A stretch of 64,000 nucleotides of DNA from DATBGZ01 sp036557785. Its GTDB lineage: Bacteria > Actinomycetota > Actinomycetes > Mycobacteriales > Micromonosporaceae. How positions within the stretch are numbered: the first letter of the stretch is position 1; each line of letters starts with the position of its first letter. The translations under genes and the position numbers were made by a program. The stretch covers positions 1 through 64,000 of the forward strand of contig DATBGZ010000055.1 in NCBI GenBank assembly GCA_036557785.1. The letters run 5' to 3'. Under the pieces are notes generated by a model. That model was not told the DNA's origin and made no database searches. It saw nothing but the letters and a program-made list of their open reading frames with translations. Shown here in pieces: positions 34,962-44,003 of this stretch.

Positions 34962-36022
34962 CGGCAAGCATCGGCGGGGTCCGGCCGGCGACCGCCAATG
35001 TCGCCGGCATCGGCGTCGCGCACCCGCCGTCGATCTCGCAGGACGAGCTGTGGCAGGGCTACTTCTCCGCGCATTACGCCGGCGTGGCGAGGGGTCTGGC
35101 CAAGCGGATCTTCGAGAGCTCGGGCGTGCACACGCGCCATGGCGTGGTGAACCCGCTGATCGAGGACCCGTCGCGGTGGAGCACGGCCGATCGGATGCAC
35201 CGGTACCAGCTCGAGGCGCTCCCGCTGGGCCACCAGGCGCTCGGTACCGCCCTGCAGCGGGCCGGGGTGGCGCCGCACGACCTCGGGTTGCTCGTGGTCT
35301 GCTCGTGCACCGGCTACGCGACGCCCGGCCTGGACATCCTGCTCGCCCGTGACCTCGCGATGGCGGCCGACCTGCGCCGAGTCTTCGTCGGGCACATGGG
35401 CTGCTACGCCGCCCTGCCCGGCCTCGGCGTCGCCGCGGACTACGTGGCGTTGCACGCACGCCCCGCCGCGATGCTCTGCGTCGAGCTGCCGAGCTTGCAC
35501 GTGCAGCCCTCCGAGGCCGATCCACAGCAGGTGGTGGCGCACGCGCTCTTCTCCGACGCGGCCGCCGCGATCGTGCTCGTCCCCGGCGGCGCCGGGCCCG
35601 GGGTGGTGCGGATCGTGGCCCGTACGGACCCGCAGACCGCCGACCACATGAGTTGGCGGGTGACCGATCTCGGCTTTCGGATGGGCCTGTCGCCGCGGGT
35701 ACCGGACGCGCTGGCCCGGCACGTGATCCCCGTGGTCACCGAGCTGCTCGCCACCTCAGACCTGGCCGCCCACGACGTGGCGGCGTGGGCCGTGCACCCC
35801 GGTGGTCCGCGCATCCTGGACGTGGTTCGCAACCGACTCGACCTGGCCGACACGGCGCTCGTCGAGTCCACGCGGGTCCTGGCCGAGCACGGCAACTGCT
35901 CCTCGTCGACGGTGCTGCTCATCCTCGACGAGCTCCTGCGCCGCTCCGGCGGGCTGGGCGGCTCGGCAGTGGCGATGGCGTTCGGGCCCGGCCTGACCCT
36001 CTACGCCGCCCTCCTGGTCTGA
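34958..36022 (+). CDS. Type III polyketide synthase (chalcone/stilbene-synthase-like)
   Basis: A 354-residue homodimeric ketosynthase that elongates an acyl-CoA starter with malonyl-CoA units and cyclises the chain, typically to an alkylresorcinol or pyrone. The catalytic triad is visible: Cys149 (VGHMGCYAALPG), His280 (AVHPGGPRILD) and Asn313 (EHGNCSSSTVL). The C-terminal GFGPG-like loop is AFGPGLT. AAGGAGGTG upstream of the ATG is an almost perfect ribosome-binding site. With the methyltransferase and UbiA it forms a compact locus reminiscent of the alkyl-methoxyhydroquinone (agq) genes described in Actinoplanes. The product cannot be read from sequence. Confidence 0.92.
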   Translation: MTASIGGVRPATANVAGIGVAHPPSISQDELWQGYFSAHYAGVARGLAKRIFESSGVHTRHGVVNPLIEDPSRWSTADRMHRYQLEALPLGHQALGTALQRAGVAPHDLGLLVVCSCTGYATPGLDILLARDLAMAADLRRVFVGHMGCYAALPGLGVAADYVALHARPAAMLCVELPSLHVQPSEADPQQVVAHALFSDAAAAIVLVPGGAGPGVVRIVARTDPQTADHMSWRVTDLGFRMGLSPRVPDALARHVIPVVTELLATSDLAAHDVAAWAVHPGGPRILDVVRNRLDLADTALVESTRVLAEHGNCSSSTVLLILDELLRRSGGLGGSAVAMAFGPGLTLYAALLV

Positions 36023-36048
36023 GCACCGCCCGGCAGCGGACGCCGGGC

Positions 36049-36885
36049 TCAGCCGCCCGTGGTCAGATTCGCGAGGACGGCGGCGAGATCGGTGACGTCG
36101 TCGACGAGGACAGGTTCATGCGCCGCCCCATCCGCGTCGACCGGCACCGCCAGCGCCAGCGGGGATGGCGGGGTGAAGCCCGGCGCTCCAGATCGGGCAG
36201 CCGTCGGTGCGCCCGTGCTCAGGGTCGCGACCGGATTCGACGACAGCGACTTCTGCGTCGCCGCCGATGCCGCGGCTGCGGTCGGATAGCGGCCCGTGAG
36301 CGTTCGCGCGGGGTCAGCGAGGCAGCGCACGTTCTTGCGCGTGCCGACCGGGCAGGGCGCCGCGACGCTCACCGGTACCACGGTGACCGGCGCCGGCGCC
36401 GCGTCGGCGATGGCGTTGATCAGGCTGTTGCAGTCGCAGCCGTCGACCAGCAGCACCACGGCGGGCAGCAGGTTACCCAGTCGCACCCGTGAGCCTGCCG
36501 AGTCGGCGAGCGTGACATCAGGCAGCGGCACGGAGGTCTGCGGTCCGGCCGCGTCGGGTCCGGCCGGTGCGGTCGCACTGCGTCGGTGGTCCCAGGTCAC
36601 GACAAAGAGGCTGAGCAGCGTGGTGATCACCGCTACCGCCATGATCACGATGGGTACGCCGAGGGATGCGGCATCGTGTCGGCGGCCGGGACCGAGCCCG
36701 GCGATCACGCGCAGCCGCGTGCGCCAGGCCTCCCGCCGCAGCTCGCGCCGGATCTCGGTCGCCTCGGCGTCGAGCTCCGCGGCGTCGTCCGGGATCACGA
36801 CGGAGCCCCAATCCGCCGGAAGGTCGGGCAGCGCGCCGTCCTCAGGCGGCACGCCGCCGCCGTTGTCGGGTTGGAGATCGCTCAT
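36049..36885 (-). CDS. Single-pass membrane protein with thioredoxin-like outer domain
   Basis: A 278-residue protein with an acidic cytoplasmic N-terminus of about 75 residues and one membrane helix (about residues 78-97, VPIVIMAVAVITTLLSLFVV). The extracellular domain begins like a peroxiredoxin/TlpA domain (VPLPDVTLADSAGSRVRLGNLLPAVVLLVDGCDC). The CxC pair (GCDCNS) sits where TlpA proteins have CxxC, so redox activity is doubtful. A good ribosome-binding site (GGGAGG) sets the start at 36885. It is divergent from carD. The fold suggestion is tentative. Confidence 0.7.
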   Translation of the reverse strand: MSDLQPDNGGGVPPEDGALPDLPADWGSVVIPDDAAELDAEATEIRRELRREAWRTRLRVIAGLGPGRRHDAASLGVPIVIMAVAVITTLLSLFVVTWDHRRSATAPAGPDAAGPQTSVPLPDVTLADSAGSRVRLGNLLPAVVLLVDGCDCNSLINAIADAAPAPVTVVPVSVAAPCPVGTRKNVRCLADPARTLTGRYPTAAAASAATQKSLSSNPVATLSTGAPTAARSGAPGFTPPSPLALAVPVDADGAAHEPVLVDDVTDLAAVLANLTTGG

Positions 36886-37402
36886 ACCGCGCCTCCCTGC
36901 TCCGCTCCGGCGCATCTGCCGCCGGTCGTTCCGAACGCGTCCGGACCTCACCCCATCGTCGACTACCGAGCGCACCCCGTGATGCCCAAGTCGCGTGTCC
37001 TCCACTGTCGCGCATCGCTGTGGGCGTACGCCATAGGTTGCGCGGACGCACCCGCGATGACCTGCGGCGCCGGCCACGATTCCAACGTCGAACGTCGATC
37101 TCGCTACCGGGTCGGGCACCCTGGATTGCGCCCGGTCACGGCATGACTGCGCGGCCGCGACGCGCCGTGAATCACTCATGTCATCTTTGCGGGCAAACCG
37201 CTCACACGCCACCTGACCTGCGCAGACGTGCGGTGGCCCGGGGGGACGGCACGGGCCCGGCGTGTTAGGCTAGCCACACGGTCGGACTTCTGGCCCCGGC
37301 TCGCAATCTTTGCGGAACGGACCTGTCTGGTTCGGCTCGCACGCTCGCGAACAGAGCCTGAAGGTTCCGCTCGCACGCATCGCGGAAGTGGGTTTCGAAC
37401 CT
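36886..37402. other. Divergent intergenic region upstream of carD
   Basis: 517 bp without a supported gene. It holds the promoters of the leftward membrane-protein gene and of carD. On the plus strand an extended -10-like element (TGTTAGGCT, 37264-37272) lies about 130 nt before the carD ATG but has no good -35, which suits an RbpA/CarD-stabilised actinobacterial promoter. I see no small gene or structured RNA. Confidence 0.5.
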
Positions 37403-37888
37403 ATGGTTTTTAGTGTCGGCGAAACCGTTGTTTACCCCCACCACGGGGCCGCACTCATCGAGGCAATCGAGACTCGGGTCATCAAGGGCGAACCCAAGGA
37501 GTACCTCGTGCTCCGGGTCGCCCAGGGTGACCTGACGGTCCGAGTGCCAGCGGACAGCCTGGACATGGTTGGCGTCCGGGAGGTCGTCGGGGAAGAGGGC
37601 CTTTCCAAGGTCTTCGATGTACTGCGCGCTCCACATACTGAGGAACCGACCAACTGGTCGCGACGGTACAAGGCGAATCTCGAGAAGCTCGCCTCGGGCA
37701 ACCCGCTGAAGGTTGCCGAGGTCGTGCGCGACCTGTGGCGCCGGGAGCGGGAGCGCGGCCTCTCCGCCGGGGAGAAGCGGATGCTCGCCAAGGCGCGCGA
37801 CATCCTCGTCGGCGAGGTCGCCCTCGCTGAGAAGAGCACCAAGGACGAGGCAGAGATCCTGCTCGACAAGGTATTGGCACAGGCTTAG
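37403..37888 (+). CDS. carD: RNA polymerase-binding transcription factor CarD
   Basis: A 161-residue global regulator. The N-terminal Tudor-like RNA-polymerase-interacting domain (about residues 1-55, FSVGETVVYPHHGAALIEAI) binds the beta subunit. The helical C-terminal domain (about 65-160) contacts DNA and holds the tryptophan (in TNWSRRYKAN) that stabilises the open promoter complex. Length and motifs are full for the family. ispD follows 27 bp downstream, the same order as in mycobacteria. A 6-bp hairpin (AGCCCT/AGGGCT, near 37887-37902) lies between them and may attenuate read-through. Confidence 0.96.
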   Translation: MVFSVGETVVYPHHGAALIEAIETRVIKGEPKEYLVLRVAQGDLTVRVPADSLDMVGVREVVGEEGLSKVFDVLRAPHTEEPTNWSRRYKANLEKLASGNPLKVAEVVRDLWRRERERGLSAGEKRMLAKARDILVGEVALAEKSTKDEAEILLDKVLAQA

Positions 37889-37915
37889 CCCTCGTAAGGG
37901 CTCCAGGACCGCGAC

Positions 37916-38629
37916 GTGACCGTGCAGACCTCAATGCACGGTGACGTCGCGGTCCTTGTTCCCGCGGCGGGGCTCGGTACCCGGCTGGGCCCTGGAGCGC
38001 CGAAGGCGTTGCGGGAGGTGGCCGGCGCGCCATTGCTCGCGCACGCCGTCGCGCGCCTGTCCCGTGCGCCGAGCGTCGGCTGCATCGTCGTGGCGGCGCC
38101 CCCGGGTCGCGACGCCGAGGTCCGCGCCACCCTCGGCGCACCTACCGGCGTCGGCGTGCACGTGGTCGAGGGCGGCGCCACCAGGCAGGAGTCTGTCGCC
38201 GCCGCACTGCGCTGGGTGGCGGACGGCTACGGGATCATCCTCGTTCATGACGCCGCCCGGGCCTTCGCCCCGCCTGACCTGGTCGAGCGGGTCGCCGCTG
38301 CCGTACGCTCCGGCCACGACGTGGTCATTCCCGTCCTGCCGGTGGTCGACACGATCAAGCAGGTCGACGCCGATGGCTACGTGACGGGCACTCCCGAGCG
38401 CGCGTCGCTGCGAGTGGTCCAGACACCCCAGGGCTTCCGCCGGTCGGTGCTCGAGCGTGCTCATCGCGGCGCGCCGGGCGGGGCCACCGACGACGCCCTC
38501 CTGGCCGAGCGCGTGGGCGCCCGGGTCTTCTGCGTGCCCGGCTCTGCGGCGGCGGTGAAGATCACCCACCCCGCCGATCTCGCCACCGCCGAACTGCTCG
38601 CTACCGGCGTCGATACCCTCGGCACGTGA
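37916..38629 (+). CDS. ispD: 2-C-methyl-D-erythritol 4-phosphate cytidylyltransferase IspD
   Basis: A 237-residue enzyme of the MEP isoprenoid pathway that forms CDP-methylerythritol. The nucleotide-binding signature is VLVPAAGLGTRLGPGAPKAL, followed by VVEGGATRQESVAAAL, ILVHDAARAF and VQTPQGFRR. It starts at GTG 37916. Its stop overlaps the ispF start (GTGA), so the two consecutive-pathway enzymes are coupled. Confidence 0.96.
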   Translation: MTVQTSMHGDVAVLVPAAGLGTRLGPGAPKALREVAGAPLLAHAVARLSRAPSVGCIVVAAPPGRDAEVRATLGAPTGVGVHVVEGGATRQESVAAALRWVADGYGIILVHDAARAFAPPDLVERVAAAVRSGHDVVIPVLPVVDTIKQVDADGYVTGTPERASLRVVQTPQGFRRSVLERAHRGAPGGATDDALLAERVGARVFCVPGSAAAVKITHPADLATAELLATGVDTLGT

Positions 38630-39123
38630 CGACATCCGGCGCGAGTGCACCCATGCCGAGGATCGGCGTCGGCACCGACGTGCACGCCTTCTCGCCGGAC
38701 CGGCCGTGCTGGGTGGCGGGTCTGCTCTGGCCGGACGTACCCGGTCTGGCGGGCCACTCGGACGGTGACGTCGCCGCCCACGCGGCCTGCGACGCGCTGC
38801 TCGGCGCGGCCGGCCTGGGCGACCTGGGGTCGAACTTCGGCACCGACCGCCCGGAGTGGGCCGGCGCCTCCGGCGTGGCGTTGCTCGCGGCCACGGCACG
38901 GCTCGTGGGCAACGCCGGCTTCAGGGTCGGCAACGTCTCGATCCAGGTGATCGGCGTGGCCCCGCGGATCGGCCGGCGCCGTGACGAGGCGCAAGCGGTG
39001 TTGAGCTCGGCCGTCGGTGGGCCGGTCGCTATCGCCGGCACGACAACGGACGGGCTCGGGTTGACGGGTCGTGGGGAGGGGCTGGCGGCGATCGCGGTCG
39101 CGCTCGTCGTCACAACCGGGTAG
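38626..39123 (+). CDS. ispF: 2-C-methyl-D-erythritol 2,4-cyclodiphosphate synthase IspF
   Basis: A 165-residue trimeric zinc enzyme that cyclises CDP-ME 2-phosphate with loss of CMP. Zinc ligands are in GTDVHAF and GHSDGDVAAHA. The ADxxxxxG region is DALLGAAGLGDLG, and the C-terminal TTTDGLGLTGRGEG stretch binds CMP. The metal-binding DVHAF starts about 19 residues from the N-terminus, slightly longer than usual. An alternative start at ATG 38653 would remove this extension. In mycobacteria cysS follows, but here a hypothetical gene does. Confidence 0.95.
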   Translation: MTTSGASAPMPRIGVGTDVHAFSPDRPCWVAGLLWPDVPGLAGHSDGDVAAHAACDALLGAAGLGDLGSNFGTDRPEWAGASGVALLAATARLVGNAGFRVGNVSIQVIGVAPRIGRRRDEAQAVLSSAVGGPVAIAGTTTDGLGLTGRGEGLAAIAVALVVTTG

Positions 39124-39129
39124 ACCGGG

Positions 39130-40044
39130 ATGCTTCGGCCGGCGCTATCTTCGGTGATCGTGGCCACCACACCGGCTCTGCTCGCCCACCTCGTGGACAG
39201 CGCCACGGTGGACATCGACGGGGATCGACGGCTTGGGGACGCGCTGGCGAAGCATCGAAGTGACCGCGCCGCATGGTATGGCCAGCTCATCGGCCTGCTG
39301 GTCGTGCGTGCCTCGTCCGCAGGCGAACTCGAGCGCAGCGGTGTGGCCGCCGGGCTCGAGCTCGCGGTGATCGCGGACACCGGCCTCGACCGCCTCGCCG
39401 GAGCCGTGGCGGTGCTGCGCCGCGCCGGGGCACACGTCGGCCGCGCCGAGGCCGCGGTCGCCAAGCGGGGCGAGGATCCGGTCCCGGGACTTCGGCGTCT
39501 GCTCGCGATGGCCGACTCGCTCGCCGAGGGCGAGCGACCGGCGGCGCTGCACGCCGAGATCCCACTCACCGGCGGCCTGCTCGACGCTCTCGACGTGATC
39601 GCCGAGGCGGCGTGCCCGGTGACTCTGGGGGCGAGCTTTCGCGTCGGAGGCCTGGCGGGCGAACTCTTTCCGCCACCCACGATGCTCGCCGGCGTCATCT
39701 GCGCGTGCCGTGACAGAGGGCTGCCGTTCTCTGTCAGCGCCGGGCTGGACCGGGCGATCCGCCACAACGATCACGAGACCGGCTTTGCTCATCATGGGGT
39801 CCTCAACATGCTGGCCGCATGCCTGGCCGCCGCCGGCGGAGCTGCCGCACCCGTCGTGGCTGAGCGCCTGGCGAGCAACGACCCGACATCGTTGGTCCAG
39901 ACCACGCTCGACGCACGGGACATGCCCCGGCCGCTGTGGACCGGCTACGCCAGTGCCGATCTGGCGGACCTGGTGCACGACCTGACGCTGCATGACGTGC
40001 TCTCCAGCGAGAACTGGGCCGGCGAGGCCGTCGCACCGGAGTAG
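39130..40044 (+). CDS. Conserved actinobacterial hypothetical protein
   Basis: A 304-residue soluble protein without signal peptide or membrane segments. It has features of a conserved actinobacterial family: LLAHLVDSATVDIDGD near the start, then HRSDRAAWYGQLIGLLVV, then a central TGLDRLAGAVAVLRRAG and a C-terminal GFAHHGVLNMLAA. Alternating beta and alpha character suggests a TIM-barrel-like fold, but no catalytic motif is recognisable. The start may be the GTG at 39154 or 39160. It is just downstream of ispF and may share its transcript. Confidence 0.7.
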   Translation: MLRPALSSVIVATTPALLAHLVDSATVDIDGDRRLGDALAKHRSDRAAWYGQLIGLLVVRASSAGELERSGVAAGLELAVIADTGLDRLAGAVAVLRRAGAHVGRAEAAVAKRGEDPVPGLRRLLAMADSLAEGERPAALHAEIPLTGGLLDALDVIAEAACPVTLGASFRVGGLAGELFPPPTMLAGVICACRDRGLPFSVSAGLDRAIRHNDHETGFAHHGVLNMLAACLAAAGGAAAPVVAERLASNDPTSLVQTTLDARDMPRPLWTGYASADLADLVHDLTLHDVLSSENWAGEAVAPE

Positions 40045-40120
40045 GCCATCCGATAATCGCGTGAGCCCACGAGCGCGCCCGCGTTAGCTTCGATGAGGTG
40101 GCTGACCGGGGGAGGGTGCG

Positions 40121-40597
40121 ATGGTGAGCAGGGTGGTGGCCGCGCCGGTTGATCTGGTGTGGCGGACCTTTGTGGATCCGACGCGACGGGTCGCCTGGAT
40201 CGGCGACGTGATGTCGGTGACCGTGCTCGAGCAGGGCGGCCCGCGCACGCGGTGGTTGGAGACCTACCGGCCGCGCCCCCATCGCGCCACCACCGATGAG
40301 ATCGTGGAGCTGAGCCTGGTCGTGCTCGAGCCGGGCCGTCGCTGCAGTGTCGGCCTGGTTGGTCGGGCAGCGGCACCCCAGCGGACCTACTGCTTCACGC
40401 CCGTCGAGGTGGGGCCGCAGCGGGGCTCTACCGTCGTGACGGTGATCGATGATCGATGCGCCGGGTTGGCGGATCGGCTCTTCGACCTCGTCGCGGGTGG
40501 CTTCGTCGCCCGAACCGTCGAGGGCGCGATTCGCAAGGAACTGGACGCTCTCGCCGCCGCGTGCACCGTGCGCGTGATCGTTCCAGCCGCCGCCTGA
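40121..40597 (+). CDS. SRPBCC (START/Bet v1-like) domain protein
   Basis: A 158-residue protein that is a single SRPBCC domain: SRVVAAPVDLVWRTFVDPTRRVAWIG at the N-terminus, antiparallel strands, and a long C-terminal helix (AIRKELDALAAAC). The family binds hydrophobic ligands in a deep pocket. A strong ribosome-binding site (GGGGGAGG) precedes the ATG. No enzyme partner is obvious nearby, so the ligand is unknown. Confidence 0.85.
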   Translation: MVSRVVAAPVDLVWRTFVDPTRRVAWIGDVMSVTVLEQGGPRTRWLETYRPRPHRATTDEIVELSLVVLEPGRRCSVGLVGRAAAPQRTYCFTPVEVGPQRGSTVVTVIDDRCAGLADRLFDLVAGGFVARTVEGAIRKELDALAAACTVRVIVPAAA

Positions 40598-40666
40598 GCG
40601 CCAGCATCGCGCGAGGACGCCGGAGCGTCCAGGGTCTGGCGGTACGCTGCCAGACCGGAGGTGCTG

Positions 40667-42043
40667 ATGGCGCGAGTGGTGTCGTCAGGGGCGGGGAGGC
40701 TGGGCGGGGACGGCTCGACGTCACAACTGGACGCGAGCAGCGATGGCCCGACCCGCCGCTCACGTCGCTGGCTGCGGTGGCTGCTTGTCGGGCTCCTCGC
40801 GCTGGCCGTGCTCGCCGGCAGCGGGTTGATCGCGTACACGGTCTTCGCCCCGCACGAGATGCTGACGCAGCCCACGGTGCCCTACCCCGACGTCCAGGTC
40901 ATCACCGACGAGCGGCCCTTCAGCGAGTTACGAGCCGCCCCGCTCGTGGTCGAGGGGCGCATCCGGGTGTACGCCGAGAAGTGGCGGGTCTGGTCTGACG
41001 CCCCGGTCGGCTCACGGTACGAGACCTCGCCCTACTGGACCTTCCGGCGGTGGCCGGCCCAGGTGGTCGGGGTCGTGCTCGCACCAACGGTCAGCGGCGC
41101 CACGGTCGTGGTCACGCAATGGTCCGACGGCGAGGTGGTGGCGATCGACGCCCGCCGCGGCGTGATCGCGTGGCGGGACACGGCGCCGATCGCGGGCTCG
41201 CGTGGCTACGACGGCCGGCGTACGGGTGCGTCCGTTGTCTACACTCCACGGTCGCTGATCACGGCCCAGGCTCCGGACCGTACGGTCGTCATCGTCACCG
41301 CGCCGGGTCAGCTCGTCGCGTACGACGCGAGCACGGGCAGCCGGCTCTGGCAGCGTGACCTCGGCCAAGAGTGCGAGCCGGCGGCGTGGACCGGTGCCGG
41401 TCTGGTCGTCGTCCCGTCCTGCGCCGCCGCGAGCCTCAGCTTCTTCGATGTCAGCACCGGGGCACCGCGCGGAGGCTGGCGATCGCCCGACCCGCAGACG
41501 CCGCCCGTGCCCGGCCTGTGTGAGCAGAGCCGCGCGGAGTGTCGGGTGGTCATGGTCGGTTACCACACCTGGCTGCTCAGCGCGGACAGCACCCTGATGT
41601 CCGTTCCCGACCTCGAGCGCGACGCGCAGTTGGCCGGGGAACGGGTGATCTACCAGACCGGCATCGGAGTGGCTGCCCGCCGCATCGGCGATCCCGACCC
41701 GCTGTGGAGCTGGGAGGGACGCGCCGAGCTCATCGCCGCGAACACCGTCGGCGTCTACCTGCTCACGCAGGACCGGACCGTGCTGCAGCTCAGCCCCGCC
41801 ACTGGTCGCCTCGTCGCAGTCGGCTGTGCGGCAGCGTCCGATCAGAACTGGCAGCTCGGGCACGTCTACCCCGCCGACCTCGGCACCTATCTGGCCTTGG
41901 AGCGCATCACCCGAGGGGCGACGCCGCAGGAGAACGACCAGGCGTACTACTTCGGCCCCCAACCGGTGGCTCTGGTCGAGCTCTATCCGCCGACGAAGTT
42001 GCCGCAGTGGCCCGGCAAGTTCGCCGCGTGCGCACCCGGCTAG
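40667..42043 (+). CDS. Membrane-anchored PQQ-like beta-propeller protein
   Basis: A 458-residue protein with a cytoplasmic N-terminus, one membrane helix (about residues 38-58, WLLVGLLALAVLAGSGLIAY) and a large extracellular domain. That domain has PQQ/quinoprotein-type blade repeats: GEVVAIDARRGVIAWRD, GQLVAYDASTGSRLWQRDLG and LSFFDVSTGAPRGGW. Such propellers often act as scaffolds, and no cofactor site is evident. The ATG at 40667 follows GGAGG at good spacing. A paralogue lies at 44798. They flank an aminotransferase and two RDD proteins. Confidence 0.75.
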   Translation: MARVVSSGAGRLGGDGSTSQLDASSDGPTRRSRRWLRWLLVGLLALAVLAGSGLIAYTVFAPHEMLTQPTVPYPDVQVITDERPFSELRAAPLVVEGRIRVYAEKWRVWSDAPVGSRYETSPYWTFRRWPAQVVGVVLAPTVSGATVVVTQWSDGEVVAIDARRGVIAWRDTAPIAGSRGYDGRRTGASVVYTPRSLITAQAPDRTVVIVTAPGQLVAYDASTGSRLWQRDLGQECEPAAWTGAGLVVVPSCAAASLSFFDVSTGAPRGGWRSPDPQTPPVPGLCEQSRAECRVVMVGYHTWLLSADSTLMSVPDLERDAQLAGERVIYQTGIGVAARRIGDPDPLWSWEGRAELIAANTVGVYLLTQDRTVLQLSPATGRLVAVGCAAASDQNWQLGHVYPADLGTYLALERITRGATPQENDQAYYFGPQPVALVELYPPTKLPQWPGKFAACAPG

Positions 42044-43090
42044 TCAGAACCACTTCTCGGCGATCGAGAGGAACGCATCGTTCTGCTCCGGGGTACCGAT
42101 GCTGACCCGCACGCCATCCGGCGGGAACGCGCGCACGATGACCCCGCCTGCCTCACACTCCGCGGCGAACTCGGCGGCGCGGGAACCCGGCAGCGGCAGC
42201 CAGACGAAGTTGGCCTGGGTGCGCGGCACCTCGGGCAGCAGCGACCGTACGGCCTGCTCCACCCGCTCCCGCTCCGCGACCACCAGCGCGGCGCGGCGAC
42301 GCATCTCCGCCTCGGCCTCCAGCGCGGCGAGCCCGGCCGCCTGCGCCACGCCCGAGACGGAGAAGGGCGTGATCACCTTGCGCACGGTCGCTGCGACCTC
42401 GGGCGAGGCGGCGAGGTAGCCCAGCCGGAGGGCGGCGAGCCCCCACGCCTTCGACAGCGTCCGCAGCACGACCACGTTCGGCCGGTCGCCGAAGGCCGCC
42501 AGACCATCGGGGACCGCCGCGTCGGTGACGAACTCGCGGTACGCCTCATCGAGAACCACGAGTACGTCGCGTGGCACGGCGTCGAGGAAGGAGGACAACT
42601 CCGCCTCGCGCAGTGCGGTCCCCGTCGGGTTGTTCGGGTTGCACACGAACACCAGCCGCGTGCGGTCGGTCACCGCCTGGGCCATCGCGACCAGGTCATG
42701 GCCATGCTCCGGAGTGTTCGGCACGCGGACCGTGGTCACGCCCGCGACCGCGGCGATGATCGGGTACGCCTCGAACGAGCGCCACGAGAAGACGACCTCG
42801 TCGCCTTCCTGGCACGTCGCGGCCGTCAGGTGCTCCGCAAGGCCGACCGAGCCGCAGCCCGTGGCTACGCGCTCGGGGTCCACGCCCAACCACTGGGCGA
42901 GCCGCTCGCGCAGCGCCACCACCGCCATGTCCGGGTAGCGGTCCGCCTGGCTCGCGGCGCGGGTGATGGCCTCAACGACGCCCGGGAGCGGTCCGTACGG
43001 GACCTCGTTGGAGGAGAGCTTGATCGCCCCGGGCAGCGCCCGCCCCGGCACGTACGCGGGCAGCGCGGCCAGATCAGCGCGGGTCAACAT
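42044..43090 (-). CDS. HisC-like aminotransferase (histidinol-phosphate or aromatic)
   Basis: A 348-residue PLP-dependent class I/II aminotransferase. Visible signatures are the N-terminal KLSSNEVPYGPLPGV, the PLP-phosphate region GCGSVGLAEHL, CNPNNPTGT, VVLDEAYREF and the PLP lysine in LRTLSKAWGLAALRLGY. The actinobacterial family with this N-terminus is often called phenylalanine aminotransferase (Pat) and overlaps with HisC. No his operon is nearby, which favours Pat or a second HisC. The start at 43090 is set by GGGAGGA. It overlaps the upstream RDD gene by 17 nt. Confidence 0.88.
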   Translation of the reverse strand: MLTRADLAALPAYVPGRALPGAIKLSSNEVPYGPLPGVVEAITRAASQADRYPDMAVVALRERLAQWLGVDPERVATGCGSVGLAEHLTAATCQEGDEVVFSWRSFEAYPIIAAVAGVTTVRVPNTPEHGHDLVAMAQAVTDRTRLVFVCNPNNPTGTALREAELSSFLDAVPRDVLVVLDEAYREFVTDAAVPDGLAAFGDRPNVVVLRTLSKAWGLAALRLGYLAASPEVAATVRKVITPFSVSGVAQAAGLAALEAEAEMRRRAALVVAERERVEQAVRSLLPEVPRTQANFVWLPLPGSRAAEFAAECEAGGVIVRAFPPDGVRVSIGTPEQNDAFLSIAEKWF

Positions 43091-44003
43091 GTGTTCCTCC
43101 CGACGGTTCGGGGCCGGACGGCGATGTCGCCTGCCCGGCCGCGTCAACGGGGATCTGCGCGGTCTCCGGCCTGCCGGCCCTCGGCACCTGCACCACCACG
43201 GTATGCGTGACCCGGTCGTGCAGCGCCTGGTGCAGGCGCCGGTCGAGCGCGACGAAGAGGCAGTCGAGGATCTGGAGCAGGACCGGGATCCCGTAGCAGG
43301 TCACCCAGAACGGGGTCGGCCAGGCGAGGCGGAACCAGCGGCGCAGCGAACGGCCGAAGCCGAGCCGCTCGTCGGACTCGACCCGCATCACCCTGATGCC
43401 GAAGATCCTCTTGCCAAGCGTCTGGCCGGAGTTGGCGCTCGCCGGCACCTCGTAGGCGAACCACACGGCGGTCAGGACGACGCCCATGAGGATCGTCAAC
43501 TCCAGCGCCCGCTGGAGCGAGGCCGGCGCCGTGTCGAGCGCCGGCGTCGGCTGGGTCATCGCCCACCGGAGCACCGGCTCGAAGGCGCGCCAGAACTCCC
43601 GCGCGAACCAGAGGTTGGCGATCGCGGCGAGCACCAGCACCGCGAGGGTGTCGATGAGCCGGGCCATGAACCGGGAGCCGACACCGGCGAGCATGAATCC
43701 GTGCGGGCGTGGCGCGGCCACCGGGTAGCGGTGGGCCATCGGCCACGCCACCGGGACACCGGGTTGGCTCGGCCCGGGACCGTACCCGCCCGGCCAGGCA
43801 GTCGCGCCGGGTACACCCGGCGCCGCGGCGGGCGGGGGCGGCTTCGGTGCGGGCACTTCCGTGGCCACAGCCGAGCGGGGCGGGCCCGGGGGCGGGGTGG
43901 CGTCGGCGGGGAGCGGGTCACCGAGCCAGCCCTCGCCGTCCCACCAGCGCTGCGTCGACGGGTCGGCGGGGTCCTTGTACCACCCCGGTGGGACTGTGCT
44001 CAC
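43074..44003 (-). CDS. RDD-family membrane protein with DUF2510 head
   Basis: A 309-residue protein. The N-terminal DUF2510 motif PGWYKDPADPSTQRWWDGEGW is followed by a Pro/Gly-rich cytoplasmic linker to about residue 100. The RDD domain then begins GSRFMARLIDTLAVLVL, with several membrane helices and the second conserved segment GQTLGKRIFGIRVMRVE. RDD proteins are of uncertain function, and some affect ion transport or spore coats. It starts at a GTG overlapping the preceding RDD gene by 4 nt. Confidence 0.87.
   Translation of the reverse strand: MSTVPPGWYKDPADPSTQRWWDGEGWLGDPLPADATPPPGPPRSAVATEVPAPKPPPPAAAPGVPGATAWPGGYGPGPSQPGVPVAWPMAHRYPVAAPRPHGFMLAGVGSRFMARLIDTLAVLVLAAIANLWFAREFWRAFEPVLRWAMTQPTPALDTAPASLQRALELTILMGVVLTAVWFAYEVPASANSGQTLGKRIFGIRVMRVESDERLGFGRSLRRWFRLAWPTPFWVTCYGIPVLLQILDCLFVALDRRLHQALHDRVTHTVVVQVPRAGRPETAQIPVDAAGQATSPSGPEPSGGTHVDPR

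Noticed and set aside
37887..37902. Short hairpin between carD and ispD as a terminator
   Set aside because: The stem is only 6 bp without a T run, and ispD starts 14 bp later. At most it may attenuate, so I mention it only in the carD entry.
42044..43090. Calling the aminotransferase HisC with certainty
   Set aside because: Pat-type aromatic aminotransferases share the same motifs, and no histidine genes are adjacent, so I left the symbol blank.
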